A stretch of 64,000 bases of DNA. Source: Fidelibacterota bacterium SCGC AAA298-D23. Lineage in GTDB: Bacteria; Fidelibacterota; Marinisomatia; Marinisomatales; Marinisomataceae. The stretch is taken from contig AQSI01000001.1 in NCBI GenBank assembly GCA_000402655.1, positions 343,044 to 407,043 on the forward strand, given 5' to 3'. A program made the position numbers and the translations under genes. Each line of letters begins with the position of its first letter. Position 1 is the stretch's first letter. Below the pieces are notes generated by a model. It was not told the DNA's origin. It was given only the letters and a program-made list of their open reading frames with translations, and made no database searches. This document shows positions 16,515 through 28,836 of the stretch, in pieces.

Positions 16515-17021
16515 ATGAATCCATTGTTAACGCCAGAACTAGGCACATATGTCTGGTCATTAGTTATTTTTATGACAGTACTCTTTGTATTAAGAAAGTA
16601 TGCATGGAACCCTCTTTTAGATTTTTTAGAAGAAAGAGAAAAAGATATTGCAGAATCTCTTAAAATGGCAGAAAGTGCTAAGACTGATCTAGAACAAATT
16701 AAAGATGAGTCTGAAAAAATACTAAATGAGGCCAAAAAAGAAGGTAAAGCAATTGTAGGAGATAGTAAGCTTAGAGCTGAAGAGTCTGCAGCTAAAATAC
16801 TTAATGATGCAAAAGCAAAATCCAATGAATTTCTTGATGATGCAAAATCAAAGATAGAGATTGAGAAGAAAAGAGCTATTAAAGAAATTAAGGAAGAAGT
16901 TGTAGATCTTAGTCTAGAATTAGCTACAAAAGTTTTACAAAGAAATGTTAAGGATGATGATAATAACAAGTTTATTAAATCATCATTAGAAGCAGTGAAA
17001 GTAGATGAAGCAAAATCTTAA
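16515..17021 (+). CDS. atpF: ATP synthase Fo subunit b
   Basis: A 168-residue peripheral-stalk protein: one membrane helix at about residues 8-27, then a long charged helix rich in Lys, Glu and Ala typical of the dimeric b stalk. AAGGAA lies about 6 nt upstream of the ATG. It links the a subunit to delta and F1 so the stator resists rotation. Its 3' end overlaps atpH by 17 bp. A long antisense frame here is only a by-product of the Lys/Glu codon pattern. Confidence 0.94.
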   Translation: MNPLLTPELGTYVWSLVIFMTVLFVLRKYAWNPLLDFLEEREKDIAESLKMAESAKTDLEQIKDESEKILNEAKKEGKAIVGDSKLRAEESAAKILNDAKAKSNEFLDDAKSKIEIEKKRAIKEIKEEVVDLSLELATKVLQRNVKDDDNNKFIKSSLEAVKVDEAKS

Positions 17022-17547
17022 AAAGATAAATATTTATTCCAATCTTTTAAATGATGCTGTTAATTCATTTGATGACTTTATCGGAGTTAAAAATGGATTG
17101 GATGAATTTAATTCTTCTTTAAAAAATGATTTATCTATTAACACTTTTTTCAAATCGAAGACTATAGATAGTAAAGAAAAAATGAGTCTATTCGAGAAAG
17201 CTGTTTCAAACTCAATGAGTGTTATTTTAGTAGAAGTTTTAAAAGTAGTAATAGAAAATAATGACATTAATTTATTGAAGGATATTGCCAAAAATTTTAC
17301 ACTACTTTCCAAGAAAAAACTAAACATTGCATTCGTTGAAGTGGTTTCTTCAAATGAAATGAATAGTGATCAAAAAGATGATATAACTAATTCTTTAAGT
17401 GAGCTTATCAAAAAGAAAATAGATATCAACTTTAATGTTGATAAAAATTTAATTGGGGGACTTAAAATTAAAGTAGACGATACATTATATGATAGTAGTC
17501 TTCAAACAAAATTAGAAAACGCAAAATCAAAATTAGTAGGGGTATAA
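17005..17547 (+). CDS. atpH: ATP synthase F1 subunit delta
   Basis: A 180-residue delta (OSCP) subunit. The N-terminal helical bundle has the usual LL-x-D-x-x-x-F pattern, and the C-terminal half has the recognisable NLIGGLKIKVDDTLYDSSL motif. It caps the top of F1 and binds subunit b. The start overlaps the end of atpF by 17 bp and its stop directly abuts the atpA ATG, in the standard b-delta-alpha order. Confidence 0.93.
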   Translation: MKQNLKKINIYSNLLNDAVNSFDDFIGVKNGLDEFNSSLKNDLSINTFFKSKTIDSKEKMSLFEKAVSNSMSVILVEVLKVVIENNDINLLKDIAKNFTLLSKKKLNIAFVEVVSSNEMNSDQKDDITNSLSELIKKKIDINFNVDKNLIGGLKIKVDDTLYDSSLQTKLENAKSKLVGV

Positions 17548-19065
17548 ATGGATATTAAGACAAATGAAATCGGCGATTTACTACGAAGCCAGATTAAAAA
17601 TATCAATGAAAATGTTGATGTTAATGAAGTTGGCGAAGTTTTAGAAATTGGTGATGGTGTTGCTAGAACAAGTGGACTTGGAAGTGTGATGAGTTCTGAG
17701 CTGGTTGAGTTTCCAAACAATGTATTTGGAATGGCTTTAAATTTAGAAGAAGAAAATGTTGGTGCAGTACTATTTGGTGATAGCAGCCTTGTAAAAGAAG
17801 GTGATACTGTTAAAAGAACAGGTAAAGTCGTTGAAGTACCAGTCGGAAAAGAGCTTTTAGGTCGTGTTGTTGATCCTCTTGGTCAACCAATGGATGGAAA
17901 AGGTCCTATCAATGCCAAAGAAACTTTACCAATTGAAAGAAAAGCATTAGGTGTTATGCAAAGATTTCCAGTTAAAGAACCCCTACAAACTGGATTAAAA
18001 TCAATTGATAGTATGATCCCGATTGGTAGAGGGCAAAGAGAGTTAATTATTGGTGATAGGCAAACGGGAAAATCAGCAATTGCAATTGATGCTATTATTA
18101 ATCAAAAATCTACACATAGTTCAAATAGCCCAGTATATTGTGTTTACGTTGCTGTTGGTCAGAAAGCATCCACAGTTGCTAAGTTAGTTGCTGAGCTTGA
18201 AGCTAATGGTGCAATGGAGTATACAACTGTAGTTGTTGCAAATGCTTCAGATCCAGCTCCATTACAATATATTGCTCCTTATTCAGGTTGCGCTATGGGG
18301 GAATACTATAGAGATAACGGTATGCATGGTTTAATTGTTTATGATGATTTATCCAAACAAGCTACAGCGTATAGGCAAATGTCTCTTGTTTTGAGAAGAC
18401 CTCCTGGAAGAGAAGCATTTCCAGGCGATGTATTCTATTTACATAGCAGATTATTAGAAAGAGCTTCAAAGCTTTCAGAAGATCTAGGTTCTGGTTCGTT
18501 AACTGCACTTCCAGTAATCGAAACTCAAGAAGGTGATGTATCTGCTTATATTCCAACAAATGTAATATCAATTACAGATGGACAGATTTATTTAGATACA
18601 AACTTGTTTAACGGAGGAGTTAGACCAGCTGTAGATGTTGGATTATCTGTTTCTCGAGTTGGTGGTAGTGCTCAGATTAAAGCTATGAAAAAAATCGCAG
18701 GTAAATTAAGGTTGGATTTAGCTCAATTTAGAGAATTAGAAGCTTTTGCAAAATTTGCTTCAGATTTGGATGAATCAACTGCAGCTCAAATTACAAGAGG
18801 AAGAAGAATGGTTGAAATCCTTAAACAGAATCAATATGTACCAATGACAACCGAAAAGCAGGTTGCAATTATTTATGCTGCGAGTCAAGGTTATTTGGAT
18901 GATATTGAATTAGAGTCTGTAAAGGAATTTGAAATTGGTCTTTTAGAGCATTTTGAGTCAAAACATTCTGAATGCTTAGAAGAAATAAATAGTTCAGGAG
19001 ATATTTCAGACGATCTAGGTAAAAAGATGAATAAGGCAATAGAGGAATTTAAGAAGAGCTTCTAA
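17548..19065 (+). CDS. atpA: ATP synthase F1 subunit alpha
   Basis: A 505-residue alpha subunit with all three domains: N-terminal beta barrel, nucleotide-binding domain with P-loop GDRQTGKSA (169-177), and C-terminal helical domain. The conserved [25 protein letters not shown] segment is complete apart from normal variation, including the arginine finger region [13 protein letters not shown]. Alpha provides the non-catalytic nucleotide sites and the arginine finger for the beta catalytic sites. It starts at the base after the atpH stop and is followed after 1 bp by atpG. Confidence 0.98.
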   Translation: MDIKTNEIGDLLRSQIKNINENVDVNEVGEVLEIGDGVARTSGLGSVMSSELVEFPNNVFGMALNLEEENVGAVLFGDSSLVKEGDTVKRTGKVVEVPVGKELLGRVVDPLGQPMDGKGPINAKETLPIERKALGVMQRFPVKEPLQTGLKSIDSMIPIGRGQRELIIGDRQTGKSAIAIDAIINQKSTHSSNSPVYCVYVAVGQKASTVAKLVAELEANGAMEYTTVVVANASDPAPLQYIAPYSGCAMGEYYRDNGMHGLIVYDDLSKQATAYRQMSLVLRRPPGREAFPGDVFYLHSRLLERASKLSEDLGSGSLTALPVIETQEGDVSAYIPTNVISITDGQIYLDTNLFNGGVRPAVDVGLSVSRVGGSAQIKAMKKIAGKLRLDLAQFRELEAFAKFASDLDESTAAQITRGRRMVEILKQNQYVPMTTEKQVAIIYAASQGYLDDIELESVKEFEIGLLEHFESKHSECLEEINSSGDISDDLGKKMNKAIEEFKKSF

Positions 19066-19066
19066 C

Positions 19067-21608
<2,542 letters not shown>

Positions 21609-21625
21609 TTGTTAGATTATTATAA

Positions 21626-23377
21626 ATGACTATTAGAACACATAATTGTGGGGAACTGAATAATAATCATATTGACAAGACCGTTCAACTTTCAGGATGG
21701 GTAAATTCTATAAGAACCCATGGTCAGATTATTTTTATAGATATTCGTGATCGTTTTGGAAAAACGCAGATTATACTTAGTTCTGATGAATTAATTAAAA
21801 TTGGTAAAACCTTGTCAAATGAAGATGTTATTCATGTATCTGGTAAAGTTTCTCCAAGAGCAAAAAATTTAATTAATCCTGATTTATCAACAGGAGAAAT
21901 TGAAGTTTTAGTTGAAAAAATTGATTTATTGAGTGCTGCTGAACCTATGCCTCTATCTATACAAGAAAGAGAAGCATCATCTGAAGAGCATAGATTAAAA
22001 TATAGATATTTAGAGCTGAGAAATTCTTCTCTTCAAAATAATTTAATTATAAGACATAAAACAGCTCAGGTAGTAAGAAATTTCTTATCAGAAAATAATT
22101 TTTTAGAGATTGAAACACCCGTCTTAATGAAGTCGACTCCTGAAGGTGCTAGAGATTATCTAGTGCCAAGTAGAGTTCACAATGGTCAATTCTATGCTTT
22201 ACCACAATCTCCACAAATGTATAAACAACTATTTATGATTTCAGGCTTAGATCGATATTTTCAAATCGTAAAATGTTTTAGAGATGAAGATTTGAGATCT
22301 GATCGTCAACCAGAGTTTACTCAAATTGACTTAGAAATGAGTTTTGTGGATGAAGCTGAAGTCAGAAATTTAGTTCAAAATTTAATTATCAAAGTATTTA
22401 AAGAAATAATTAATGTAGATTTAAATGATTTTCCAATTCTTCCATACAAAGAAGCTATTGAAAAATATGGTACTGATAAGCCTGATTTAAGATTTGAAAT
22501 GCTTATAAATGATTTCAAGCCTTTTTCAGACAAATCTGATTTTAAAGCATTTTCTTCTTGCAGTGCTGTAAGAATGATTCACATACAAGAAGCTGATAAA
22601 TTCTCTAGAAAAGTTATAGATGAAATGGATGCTTATGCTCAATCAATTGGCGCTAAAGGGCTAGCGTGGTTTAAAGTAAATAATGGTGATTTTGAAGGTG
22701 GAATTTCAAAATTTTTTGGTTCTGAACTTCGCAATGAAATCATTAATAATTTCGGAATTAAAGATAACTCAATATGTTTTATGGTTGGTGATGAACTTAA
22801 TAATTCACTTAAAATTCTTGGAAAAGTAAGAAGTAGGCTTGGCGATATGTTAAATCTCAAAGATAATAACCTGTTTTCTCCTGTATGGATTGTAGATTTT
22901 CCTTTATTTGATTGGAATGATGAAACCAAAAGATTTGATTCTGTTAATCATCCCTTTACAGCTCCAAAAGACTCTGATATTGAAAATGTTTTATCAAATC
23001 CTGGAGAAATTATTTCTAAAGGCTATGACATAGTTATTAATGGATATGAAGTTGCTGGAGGTTCAATAAGAATCCACGATCATAAATTGCAAAAAGATAT
23101 TTTTAAAATAATGAATTTATCTGATAAAGAAATTTCAGAAAAATTTGGATTTTTTATAGATGCACTCAAATATGGAACTCCTCCTCATGGAGGTATTGCC
23201 TTTGGATTAGATAGACTTGTCATGTTATTAGCTGGAGTGACAAATATTAGAGATGTAATAGCCTTTCCAAAAACAACATCAGCATCAGCTTTGATGGAAG
23301 AAGCTCCAAACGTTGTCTCTGAAGAACAATTAAATGAACTCGGAATAAAGATTTTAGATGATGAAAAAAACATTTGA
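21626..23377 (+). CDS. aspS: Aspartyl-tRNA synthetase
   Basis: A 583-residue bacterial-type class II synthetase: N-terminal OB-fold anticodon-binding domain (about 1-110), catalytic core with FLEIETPVLMKSTPEGARDY, QSPQMYKQL, FRDEDLRSDRQPEFTQID and the motif 3 GIAFGLDRLVMLL, and the bacterial GAD insertion in the middle. It charges tRNA-Asp, or both tRNA-Asp and tRNA-Asn if non-discriminating; which one cannot be told by eye. It follows atpC by 17 bp and overlaps phoH by 20 bp. Confidence 0.97.
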   Translation: MTIRTHNCGELNNNHIDKTVQLSGWVNSIRTHGQIIFIDIRDRFGKTQIILSSDELIKIGKTLSNEDVIHVSGKVSPRAKNLINPDLSTGEIEVLVEKIDLLSAAEPMPLSIQEREASSEEHRLKYRYLELRNSSLQNNLIIRHKTAQVVRNFLSENNFLEIETPVLMKSTPEGARDYLVPSRVHNGQFYALPQSPQMYKQLFMISGLDRYFQIVKCFRDEDLRSDRQPEFTQIDLEMSFVDEAEVRNLVQNLIIKVFKEIINVDLNDFPILPYKEAIEKYGTDKPDLRFEMLINDFKPFSDKSDFKAFSSCSAVRMIHIQEADKFSRKVIDEMDAYAQSIGAKGLAWFKVNNGDFEGGISKFFGSELRNEIINNFGIKDNSICFMVGDELNNSLKILGKVRSRLGDMLNLKDNNLFSPVWIVDFPLFDWNDETKRFDSVNHPFTAPKDSDIENVLSNPGEIISKGYDIVINGYEVAGGSIRIHDHKLQKDIFKIMNLSDKEISEKFGFFIDALKYGTPPHGGIAFGLDRLVMLLAGVTNIRDVIAFPKTTSASALMEEAPNVVSEEQLNELGIKILDDEKNI

Positions 23378-24305
23378 AATAAAAGGAGTTGATTTAACAA
23401 GTCTCTATGGAGTTGGTGATAAAAACATTCTTGTTTTAGAGAAACAACTTCCACTTCAATTAAATATTAGAGGAAATAATATTTTTTGTCAGGGACTTAA
23501 GAAAGATATCAATCATTTTGATTCAGTTTTAAATCAAATGATTGACTCAATTAAGAAAGGTAATACTTTATCCCAAAAAGATATTATACAATTAGTAGCG
23601 ATGAATGCTTCAACAAAATCAACTAAAGAAAATGGTTCAATTGAAAACGTATTATTTTATGGAAAAAAAGGTCCTGTTTTTCCAAGAACTGATGGCCAAA
23701 AAGATTTAGTTCAATCATTTCTTAAAAATGATATTATCATTTCAGTTGGTCCAGCCGGAACAGGAAAAACTTTTCTTGCAGTAGCATATGCATTATCATT
23801 ATTAGAGAAGCATGAAATTGAAAAAATTATTTTTTGTAGACCCGCAGTAGAGGCAGGGGAAAATTTAGGTTTTCTTCCTGGTGACCTAAAAGATAAAATC
23901 GATCCATATTTAGCTCCATTATATGATGCATTACATGAATTACTACCAAAAAATAAAATTCAAAATTTTCTTGATAGAGGAATTATAGAAATAATTCCAT
24001 TAGCATACATGAGGGGTAGAACAATAAATCGCTCAGCAATGATTTTGGACGAGGCTCAAAATGCTTCATCAATTCAAATGAAAATGTTTTTAACAAGACT
24101 TGGAATTGAATCTAGAGCAATAATAACAGGTGACGAATCACAAATTGATTTACCAACAAAATCTAATTCTGGATTAATAGATGTTTTAAAAATATTAAAA
24201 AATATTAAAGATATTGGGATAGTGAAACTGAGCGAACATGATATTGCAAGACATCATTTAGTGAAAGATATCATTGATGCTTATTCAAAATCAAAAAATA
24301 AATAG
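23358..24305 (+). CDS. phoH: PhoH family ATPase
   Basis: A 315-residue PhoH/PhoL-like protein. After an N-terminal domain, the P-loop GPAGTGKT is at 131-138, followed by FCRPAVEAGENLGFLPGDL, the Walker B ILDEAQNAS and TGDESQIDLP. The family are RNA-associated ATPases implicated in ribosome maturation and RNA decay, often next to ybeY, which I do not see here. The start overlaps the aspS end by 20 bp, so they are likely coupled. Length and motifs are normal. Confidence 0.94.
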   Translation: MMKKTFEIKGVDLTSLYGVGDKNILVLEKQLPLQLNIRGNNIFCQGLKKDINHFDSVLNQMIDSIKKGNTLSQKDIIQLVAMNASTKSTKENGSIENVLFYGKKGPVFPRTDGQKDLVQSFLKNDIIISVGPAGTGKTFLAVAYALSLLEKHEIEKIIFCRPAVEAGENLGFLPGDLKDKIDPYLAPLYDALHELLPKNKIQNFLDRGIIEIIPLAYMRGRTINRSAMILDEAQNASSIQMKMFLTRLGIESRAIITGDESQIDLPTKSNSGLIDVLKILKNIKDIGIVKLSEHDIARHHLVKDIIDAYSKSKNK

Positions 24306-24314
24306 GAAATCATA

Positions 24315-25379
24315 ATGACAAAAATTTTTGAGAAAATATCTGATAAAAACCATGAACAAGTTGTCTATTGTAATGATCCATCCTCCGGGTTAAAAGCAAT
24401 CATCGCAGTTCATAATACTGTTTTAGGCCCTGCTTTAGGAGGATGTAGAATGTATCCCTATGAAAGTGAAGAAGATGCACTTGTGGATGTTCTAAGATTA
24501 TCCAAAGGGATGACATATAAAGCTTCTATTTCAAATTTAAATTTAGGAGGTGGAAAGGCTGTTATTATTGGAGATCCAAACAAAGATAAATCTGAAGTAC
24601 TTCTAAGATCATTTGGAAAATTCGTTCAAAGTCTTGGTGGCAAATACATTACTGCTGAAGATGTTGGCATGTCAGTTCATGATATGGAATTCATTAGAAT
24701 GGAAACTGAACATGTTACAGGTATTACAAGAGCAATGGGGGGTAGTGGAGATCCGTCTATTTTAACAGCTTTAGGTGTTTTTGTTGGAATGAAAGCTGCA
24801 TTGAAAAAAAGATTAAATATTCAATCATTAAATGGACTAAAAATAGGTGTTCAAGGTTTTGGTAAAGTAGGCTATTATTTATGCTCTCATTTAAAAAATG
24901 AAGGCGCAGAAATTTATGGCTTTGATGTTAATGAAAACTCGCTTGAAAGAGTTAAAAATGAATTTGATGTCATTCCTGTAAGCGAGAAAGATCTTATGTC
25001 AATGAATCTAGATGTTTTTTCTCCATGTGCAATGGGAGCTATCATTAATCCTAAAACTATTAAAAGTTTAAAGTGTAGTGTCATTGCTGGTGCGGCTAAT
25101 AATCAGCTAGAAAAAGAAGATAGAGATTCAAAATTACTTCAAAAAAAAGAAATAATGTACGTTCCGGATTATGTAATTAATGCTGGTGGTTTAATGAATG
25201 TTGCAAATGAATTGAAGGGTTATAATAAAGAAAAAGCAAAATATCAGGTAGAAGGTATTTATTATATTTTGATGAAGATTTTTGATTACGCCGCCAGTAA
25301 TAATATATCAACCCTCGAAGCAGCTAATCTTTTAGCAGAGAGAAGAATTCAAGATTATATTAAGTGGAACCATCAGTAA
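24315..25379 (+). CDS. Leucine/phenylalanine/valine dehydrogenase
   Basis: A 354-residue member of the Glu/Leu/Phe/Val dehydrogenase family. The substrate-binding segment PALGGCRMYPY, catalytic Lys in MTYKASISNLNLGGGKAVI, an Asp in AEDVGMSVHDM and the Rossmann motif GVQGFGKVGYYL are all visible; the size fits the octameric leucine or valine dehydrogenase class. It deaminates branched-chain or aromatic amino acids to 2-oxo acids with NAD. The exact substrate cannot be fixed from sequence alone. It is 9 bp after phoH and 7 bp before nusB. Confidence 0.9.
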   Translation: MTKIFEKISDKNHEQVVYCNDPSSGLKAIIAVHNTVLGPALGGCRMYPYESEEDALVDVLRLSKGMTYKASISNLNLGGGKAVIIGDPNKDKSEVLLRSFGKFVQSLGGKYITAEDVGMSVHDMEFIRMETEHVTGITRAMGGSGDPSILTALGVFVGMKAALKKRLNIQSLNGLKIGVQGFGKVGYYLCSHLKNEGAEIYGFDVNENSLERVKNEFDVIPVSEKDLMSMNLDVFSPCAMGAIINPKTIKSLKCSVIAGAANNQLEKEDRDSKLLQKKEIMYVPDYVINAGGLMNVANELKGYNKEKAKYQVEGIYYILMKIFDYAASNNISTLEAANLLAERRIQDYIKWNHQ

Positions 25380-25386
25380 ATACACA

Positions 25387-25809
25387 ATGGCAATAAAAGA
25401 TAAACAACAAAGAAAACTAGCAAGAGAGGCCGTTTTACAAGCCCTCTATGCCAAACACGTTTCAAATGAGGAATCAAAAAAAGTTTTGCATGACATTTTT
25501 ATAAGATACGAATTTGATAAAATGACTAAAAAATTTGTTGAAGAGCTTTTTAATTCAACAATTAAATTTTCAGAGGAATTAGACAGTCATATTGAATCGA
25601 ATCTTGAAAATTGGACTGTTGATAGATTAAATGTTATTGATAGATTAATTATGCAAATGTCTCTTTGCGAAATGATTTATTTAAAGTCATATGATATTTC
25701 TCATAAGGTTACAATTAGTTCTGCAATAGAAAATGCAAAAAAATTTAGTTCAGAAGATAGTACTTCATTTGTTAATGGTGTTCTAGATTCAATTTATAAG
25801 GAATTATAA
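25387..25809 (+). CDS. nusB: Transcription antitermination protein NusB
   Basis: A 140-residue all-helical NusB. The N-terminal RKLAREAVLQALYA and the C-terminal NVIDRLIMQMSLCEM and KFVNGVLDSI-like segments (here SSFVNGVLDSIYKEL) are the conserved parts. It binds boxA RNA with NusE/S10 in rRNA antitermination. The stop codon directly precedes the TTG start of secA. Confidence 0.95.
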   Translation: MAIKDKQQRKLAREAVLQALYAKHVSNEESKKVLHDIFIRYEFDKMTKKFVEELFNSTIKFSEELDSHIESNLENWTVDRLNVIDRLIMQMSLCEMIYLKSYDISHKVTISSAIENAKKFSSEDSTSFVNGVLDSIYKEL

Positions 25810-28800
25810 TTGACCTTTTTAGCAAAAATTTTTGGAACAAAATCTGATAGGGAAATAAAAAAGATTTTACCTATCGTAAATCAGGTAAATCAATTTTATG
25901 ATACTTTGAAGGATAAAGATATATCTTATTTACAAAGCCGAACAAAAGAACTACAAGCAGTAATTAAAAAATCTATTGAACAGCAAGAAAGTAAAAAGCT
26001 TGTAAATATTGATGATTCTAAAGAATTAAAAAAAATAAGGTCTCAAATTACCAATAATGTTTTAGAGCATCATTTAATCGAATCTTTTGCTCTAGTAAAA
26101 CACGCATGTAGACTATTATATGATGAAGAATGGGAAGTAGTTGGTCAAAAAATCAAGTGGGAAATGATTCCTTATGATGAGCAGATCATTGGTGGTGTAG
26201 TTCTGCATCAAGGAAAGATTTCCGAAATGAAGACCGGTGAAGGAAAGACACTTGTTGCTACTTTCCCTATTTATCTCAATGCACTATCTGGAAGAGGTGT
26301 GCATGTAATCACAGTAAATGACTATCTTGCACAAAGAGATGCAGAATGGATGGGAAAAGTTTTTGAAACTCTAGGGTTAACTGTAGGATTTATTTTAAAT
26401 AGTATGAATCCTGAGCAAAGAAAGTCATCATACAATTGTGATATTACATATGGAACAAATAATGAATTTGGATTTGATTATTTAAGAGATAATATGACCA
26501 TTGACAGTGAATTTCTTGTGCAAAGAAAGCATAATTATGCAATTGTCGATGAAGTAGATAGTGTATTAATAGATGAGGCAAGAACTCCCTTAATTATCTC
26601 AGGGCCTGTAGAAACAAAAATTAATCAGTCTTATGTAGATTTGAAAAGACCAGTTCAATCTCTGGTCGTGCAACAAACTCAATTGATCAGTTCTCTTGTT
26701 TCTGAAGCTCAAAATATTCTCAAAAATGATACACTTTCTGATGATGACAAGCAAAAAGCAGGATTATTACTTCTAAAAGCCAAAAAAGGGTTACCAAAAT
26801 TCCAAAAACTTCAGGATTTGTTCCAAGAGCAAGGAACAATTAAAATGATGAATGCCGTTGAATCAGAATATATAGCAGAAAAGAAAACTTATTTACTAGA
26901 TGAAGATTTACTATTCTCGATTGATGAGCAATCTAATAGCGTTGATTTATCTGATAAAGGCAGGGAAGCATTATCTCCCGATAATAAAGATGCCTTTACA
27001 ATTCCTGACTTGGGCGAATTATTATCCGATATTGATGAGAAAAATCTATCAGATGAGCAAAAACAATTACAAAAAGAAAAAGTATACAAGCTCCATTCGG
27101 AAAGAAGCAGTAAGATTCATTATCTTAGCCAACTATTAAAAGCATATACGTTATTTGATAAAGATGTTGAGTATGTTGTCCAAAATGGTCAAGTATTGAT
27201 TGTTGACGAATTTACTGGTAGAGTTTTACCTGGAAGAAGATTTAGTGGGAGTCTTCATCAGGCGTTAGAAGCAAAAGAGAACGTCAAAATTGAAAAAGAA
27301 ACACAAACTTTAGCTTCGATTACCATTCAAAACTATTTTAGAATGTATGATAAATTATCTGGAATGACTGGTACAGCAGATACTGAAGCTGCAGAATTTG
27401 AAAAAATTTATAATCTTGGAGTCACGGTAATACCAACTCATCGTCCTATTAAAAGAAATGATTTTAATGACGTCATTTATAAATCAATGCAAGCAAAATA
27501 TAAAGCAGTAATCAAAGAGGTAGGTGAATACTATGCTAAAGGACAACCAGTTTTAATTGGAACAGTTTCTGTTGAAGTCTCTGAATTGCTTTCAAAAATG
27601 CTAAAACAAAAAGGAATCCCACATAATGTTCTTAATGCAAAACAGCATCAAAGTGAAGCACAAATTGTATCACAAGCAGGTTTAAAAAAATCTATTACCA
27701 TTGCAACAAATATGGCTGGTAGAGGAACAGATATTAAGCTTGGACCTGGAGTGGAAGAGTTAGGTGGTTTGCACATAATTGGTACTGCAAGACATGAATC
27801 AAGAAGAATTGATTTACAATTAATGGGAAGATCTGGTAGACAGGGAGATAATGGTTCTTCAAGATTTTACATTTCATTAGAAGATGATTTAATGAGATTA
27901 TTTAATATGGATAGACTTGCAACATATATGGATAGACTTTCAATGGATGAAGATCAAGAATTGAGTGCAGGAATGTTAAATAGGGGTGTCAGTAATGCCC
28001 AAAAGAAAGTTGAAGAGAGAAACTTTGCGATGAGAAAACATTTATTAGAATATGACGATGTTTTGAATCAGCAAAGAGAAATAATATATGATTTACGAAA
28101 TAAAGCACTTCTTTCTGATTCAATTAAAGATACTATAAATGAATTCATAGAAGATTTTATTTTTGATATTATTGGCGACTTAGATTTTAAGCAAGTAAAA
28201 GAGTGGGATTGGCAAAGTATCAATCAGCAAATAAATAGTAATTTAATGGTCAATATAGAAGTTAGTGAAATTGAATCCTTAGAATCCTTAGATGAGTTGA
28301 TTGATTATATAAATGAGGAAGCATTAAAATATTATAAACTTAAAGAAGATGTCATCCCCTCCGAGTTATTAAGAAAAGTAGAAAAATTTATTGTTTTAAA
28401 AACTATCGATGAGAAATGGAGAAATCATTTACTTGGAATGGATCAATTAAGGGAAGGGATAGGATTAAGAGCTTATGGGCAGAAAAATCCATTAATTGAA
28501 TATAAGTCTGAATCATATAACTTTTTCCAGGAGCTGATGGTTAGTTTGAGAGCTACAGTTATTCAAAGAGTATTCCATGCTCAAGTGAGTGACCAAGTAC
28601 AAGTACAACAAAATCCTCTTCAAAAAAATATCCAACTTCAACATGACGAAGTAGCCAAGAATGATAAAAATGAAATTCCAAATGAAGTATCTCAACAGCA
28701 TGATTCATCAAATGATTCAGAATTAAAGTTAGGAAGAAATGATAAAGTTGAATTGGTTTCTCCGTCTGGTGAACGAGTTAAAGTAAAATTTAAAAAAATT

Positions 28801-28836
28801 GATCAATATCTTATGAAGGGATATACTCGTGGCTAA
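25810..28836 (+). CDS. secA: Protein translocase ATPase SecA
   Basis: A 1008-residue SecA initiated at TTG directly after nusB. Walker A MKTGEGKT is near residues 140-147, with DEVDSVLIDEARTPLIISGP, AGRGTDIKLG and GRSGRQGD following. It is longer than E. coli SecA (901), mainly from an insertion of about 100-150 residues in the preprotein-cross-linking region, as in many FCB-group SecA proteins. The C-terminus keeps GRND, the usual lead-in to the zinc-binding SEC-C motif, but then continues as KVELVSPSGERVKVKFKK and has no CxC or CH/CC zinc ligands. It powers post-translational export through SecYEG. Confidence 0.97.
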   Translation: MTFLAKIFGTKSDREIKKILPIVNQVNQFYDTLKDKDISYLQSRTKELQAVIKKSIEQQESKKLVNIDDSKELKKIRSQITNNVLEHHLIESFALVKHACRLLYDEEWEVVGQKIKWEMIPYDEQIIGGVVLHQGKISEMKTGEGKTLVATFPIYLNALSGRGVHVITVNDYLAQRDAEWMGKVFETLGLTVGFILNSMNPEQRKSSYNCDITYGTNNEFGFDYLRDNMTIDSEFLVQRKHNYAIVDEVDSVLIDEARTPLIISGPVETKINQSYVDLKRPVQSLVVQQTQLISSLVSEAQNILKNDTLSDDDKQKAGLLLLKAKKGLPKFQKLQDLFQEQGTIKMMNAVESEYIAEKKTYLLDEDLLFSIDEQSNSVDLSDKGREALSPDNKDAFTIPDLGELLSDIDEKNLSDEQKQLQKEKVYKLHSERSSKIHYLSQLLKAYTLFDKDVEYVVQNGQVLIVDEFTGRVLPGRRFSGSLHQALEAKENVKIEKETQTLASITIQNYFRMYDKLSGMTGTADTEAAEFEKIYNLGVTVIPTHRPIKRNDFNDVIYKSMQAKYKAVIKEVGEYYAKGQPVLIGTVSVEVSELLSKMLKQKGIPHNVLNAKQHQSEAQIVSQAGLKKSITIATNMAGRGTDIKLGPGVEELGGLHIIGTARHESRRIDLQLMGRSGRQGDNGSSRFYISLEDDLMRLFNMDRLATYMDRLSMDEDQELSAGMLNRGVSNAQKKVEERNFAMRKHLLEYDDVLNQQREIIYDLRNKALLSDSIKDTINEFIEDFIFDIIGDLDFKQVKEWDWQSINQQINSNLMVNIEVSEIESLESLDELIDYINEEALKYYKLKEDVIPSELLRKVEKFIVLKTIDEKWRNHLLGMDQLREGIGLRAYGQKNPLIEYKSESYNFFQELMVSLRATVIQRVFHAQVSDQVQVQQNPLQKNIQLQHDEVAKNDKNEIPNEVSQQHDSSNDSELKLGRNDKVELVSPSGERVKVKFKKIDQYLMKGYTRG

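Noticed and set aside
28273..28292. Short tandem repeat GAATCCTTA x2
   Set aside because: It lies within secA and simply encodes ESLESL; two copies are not significant.
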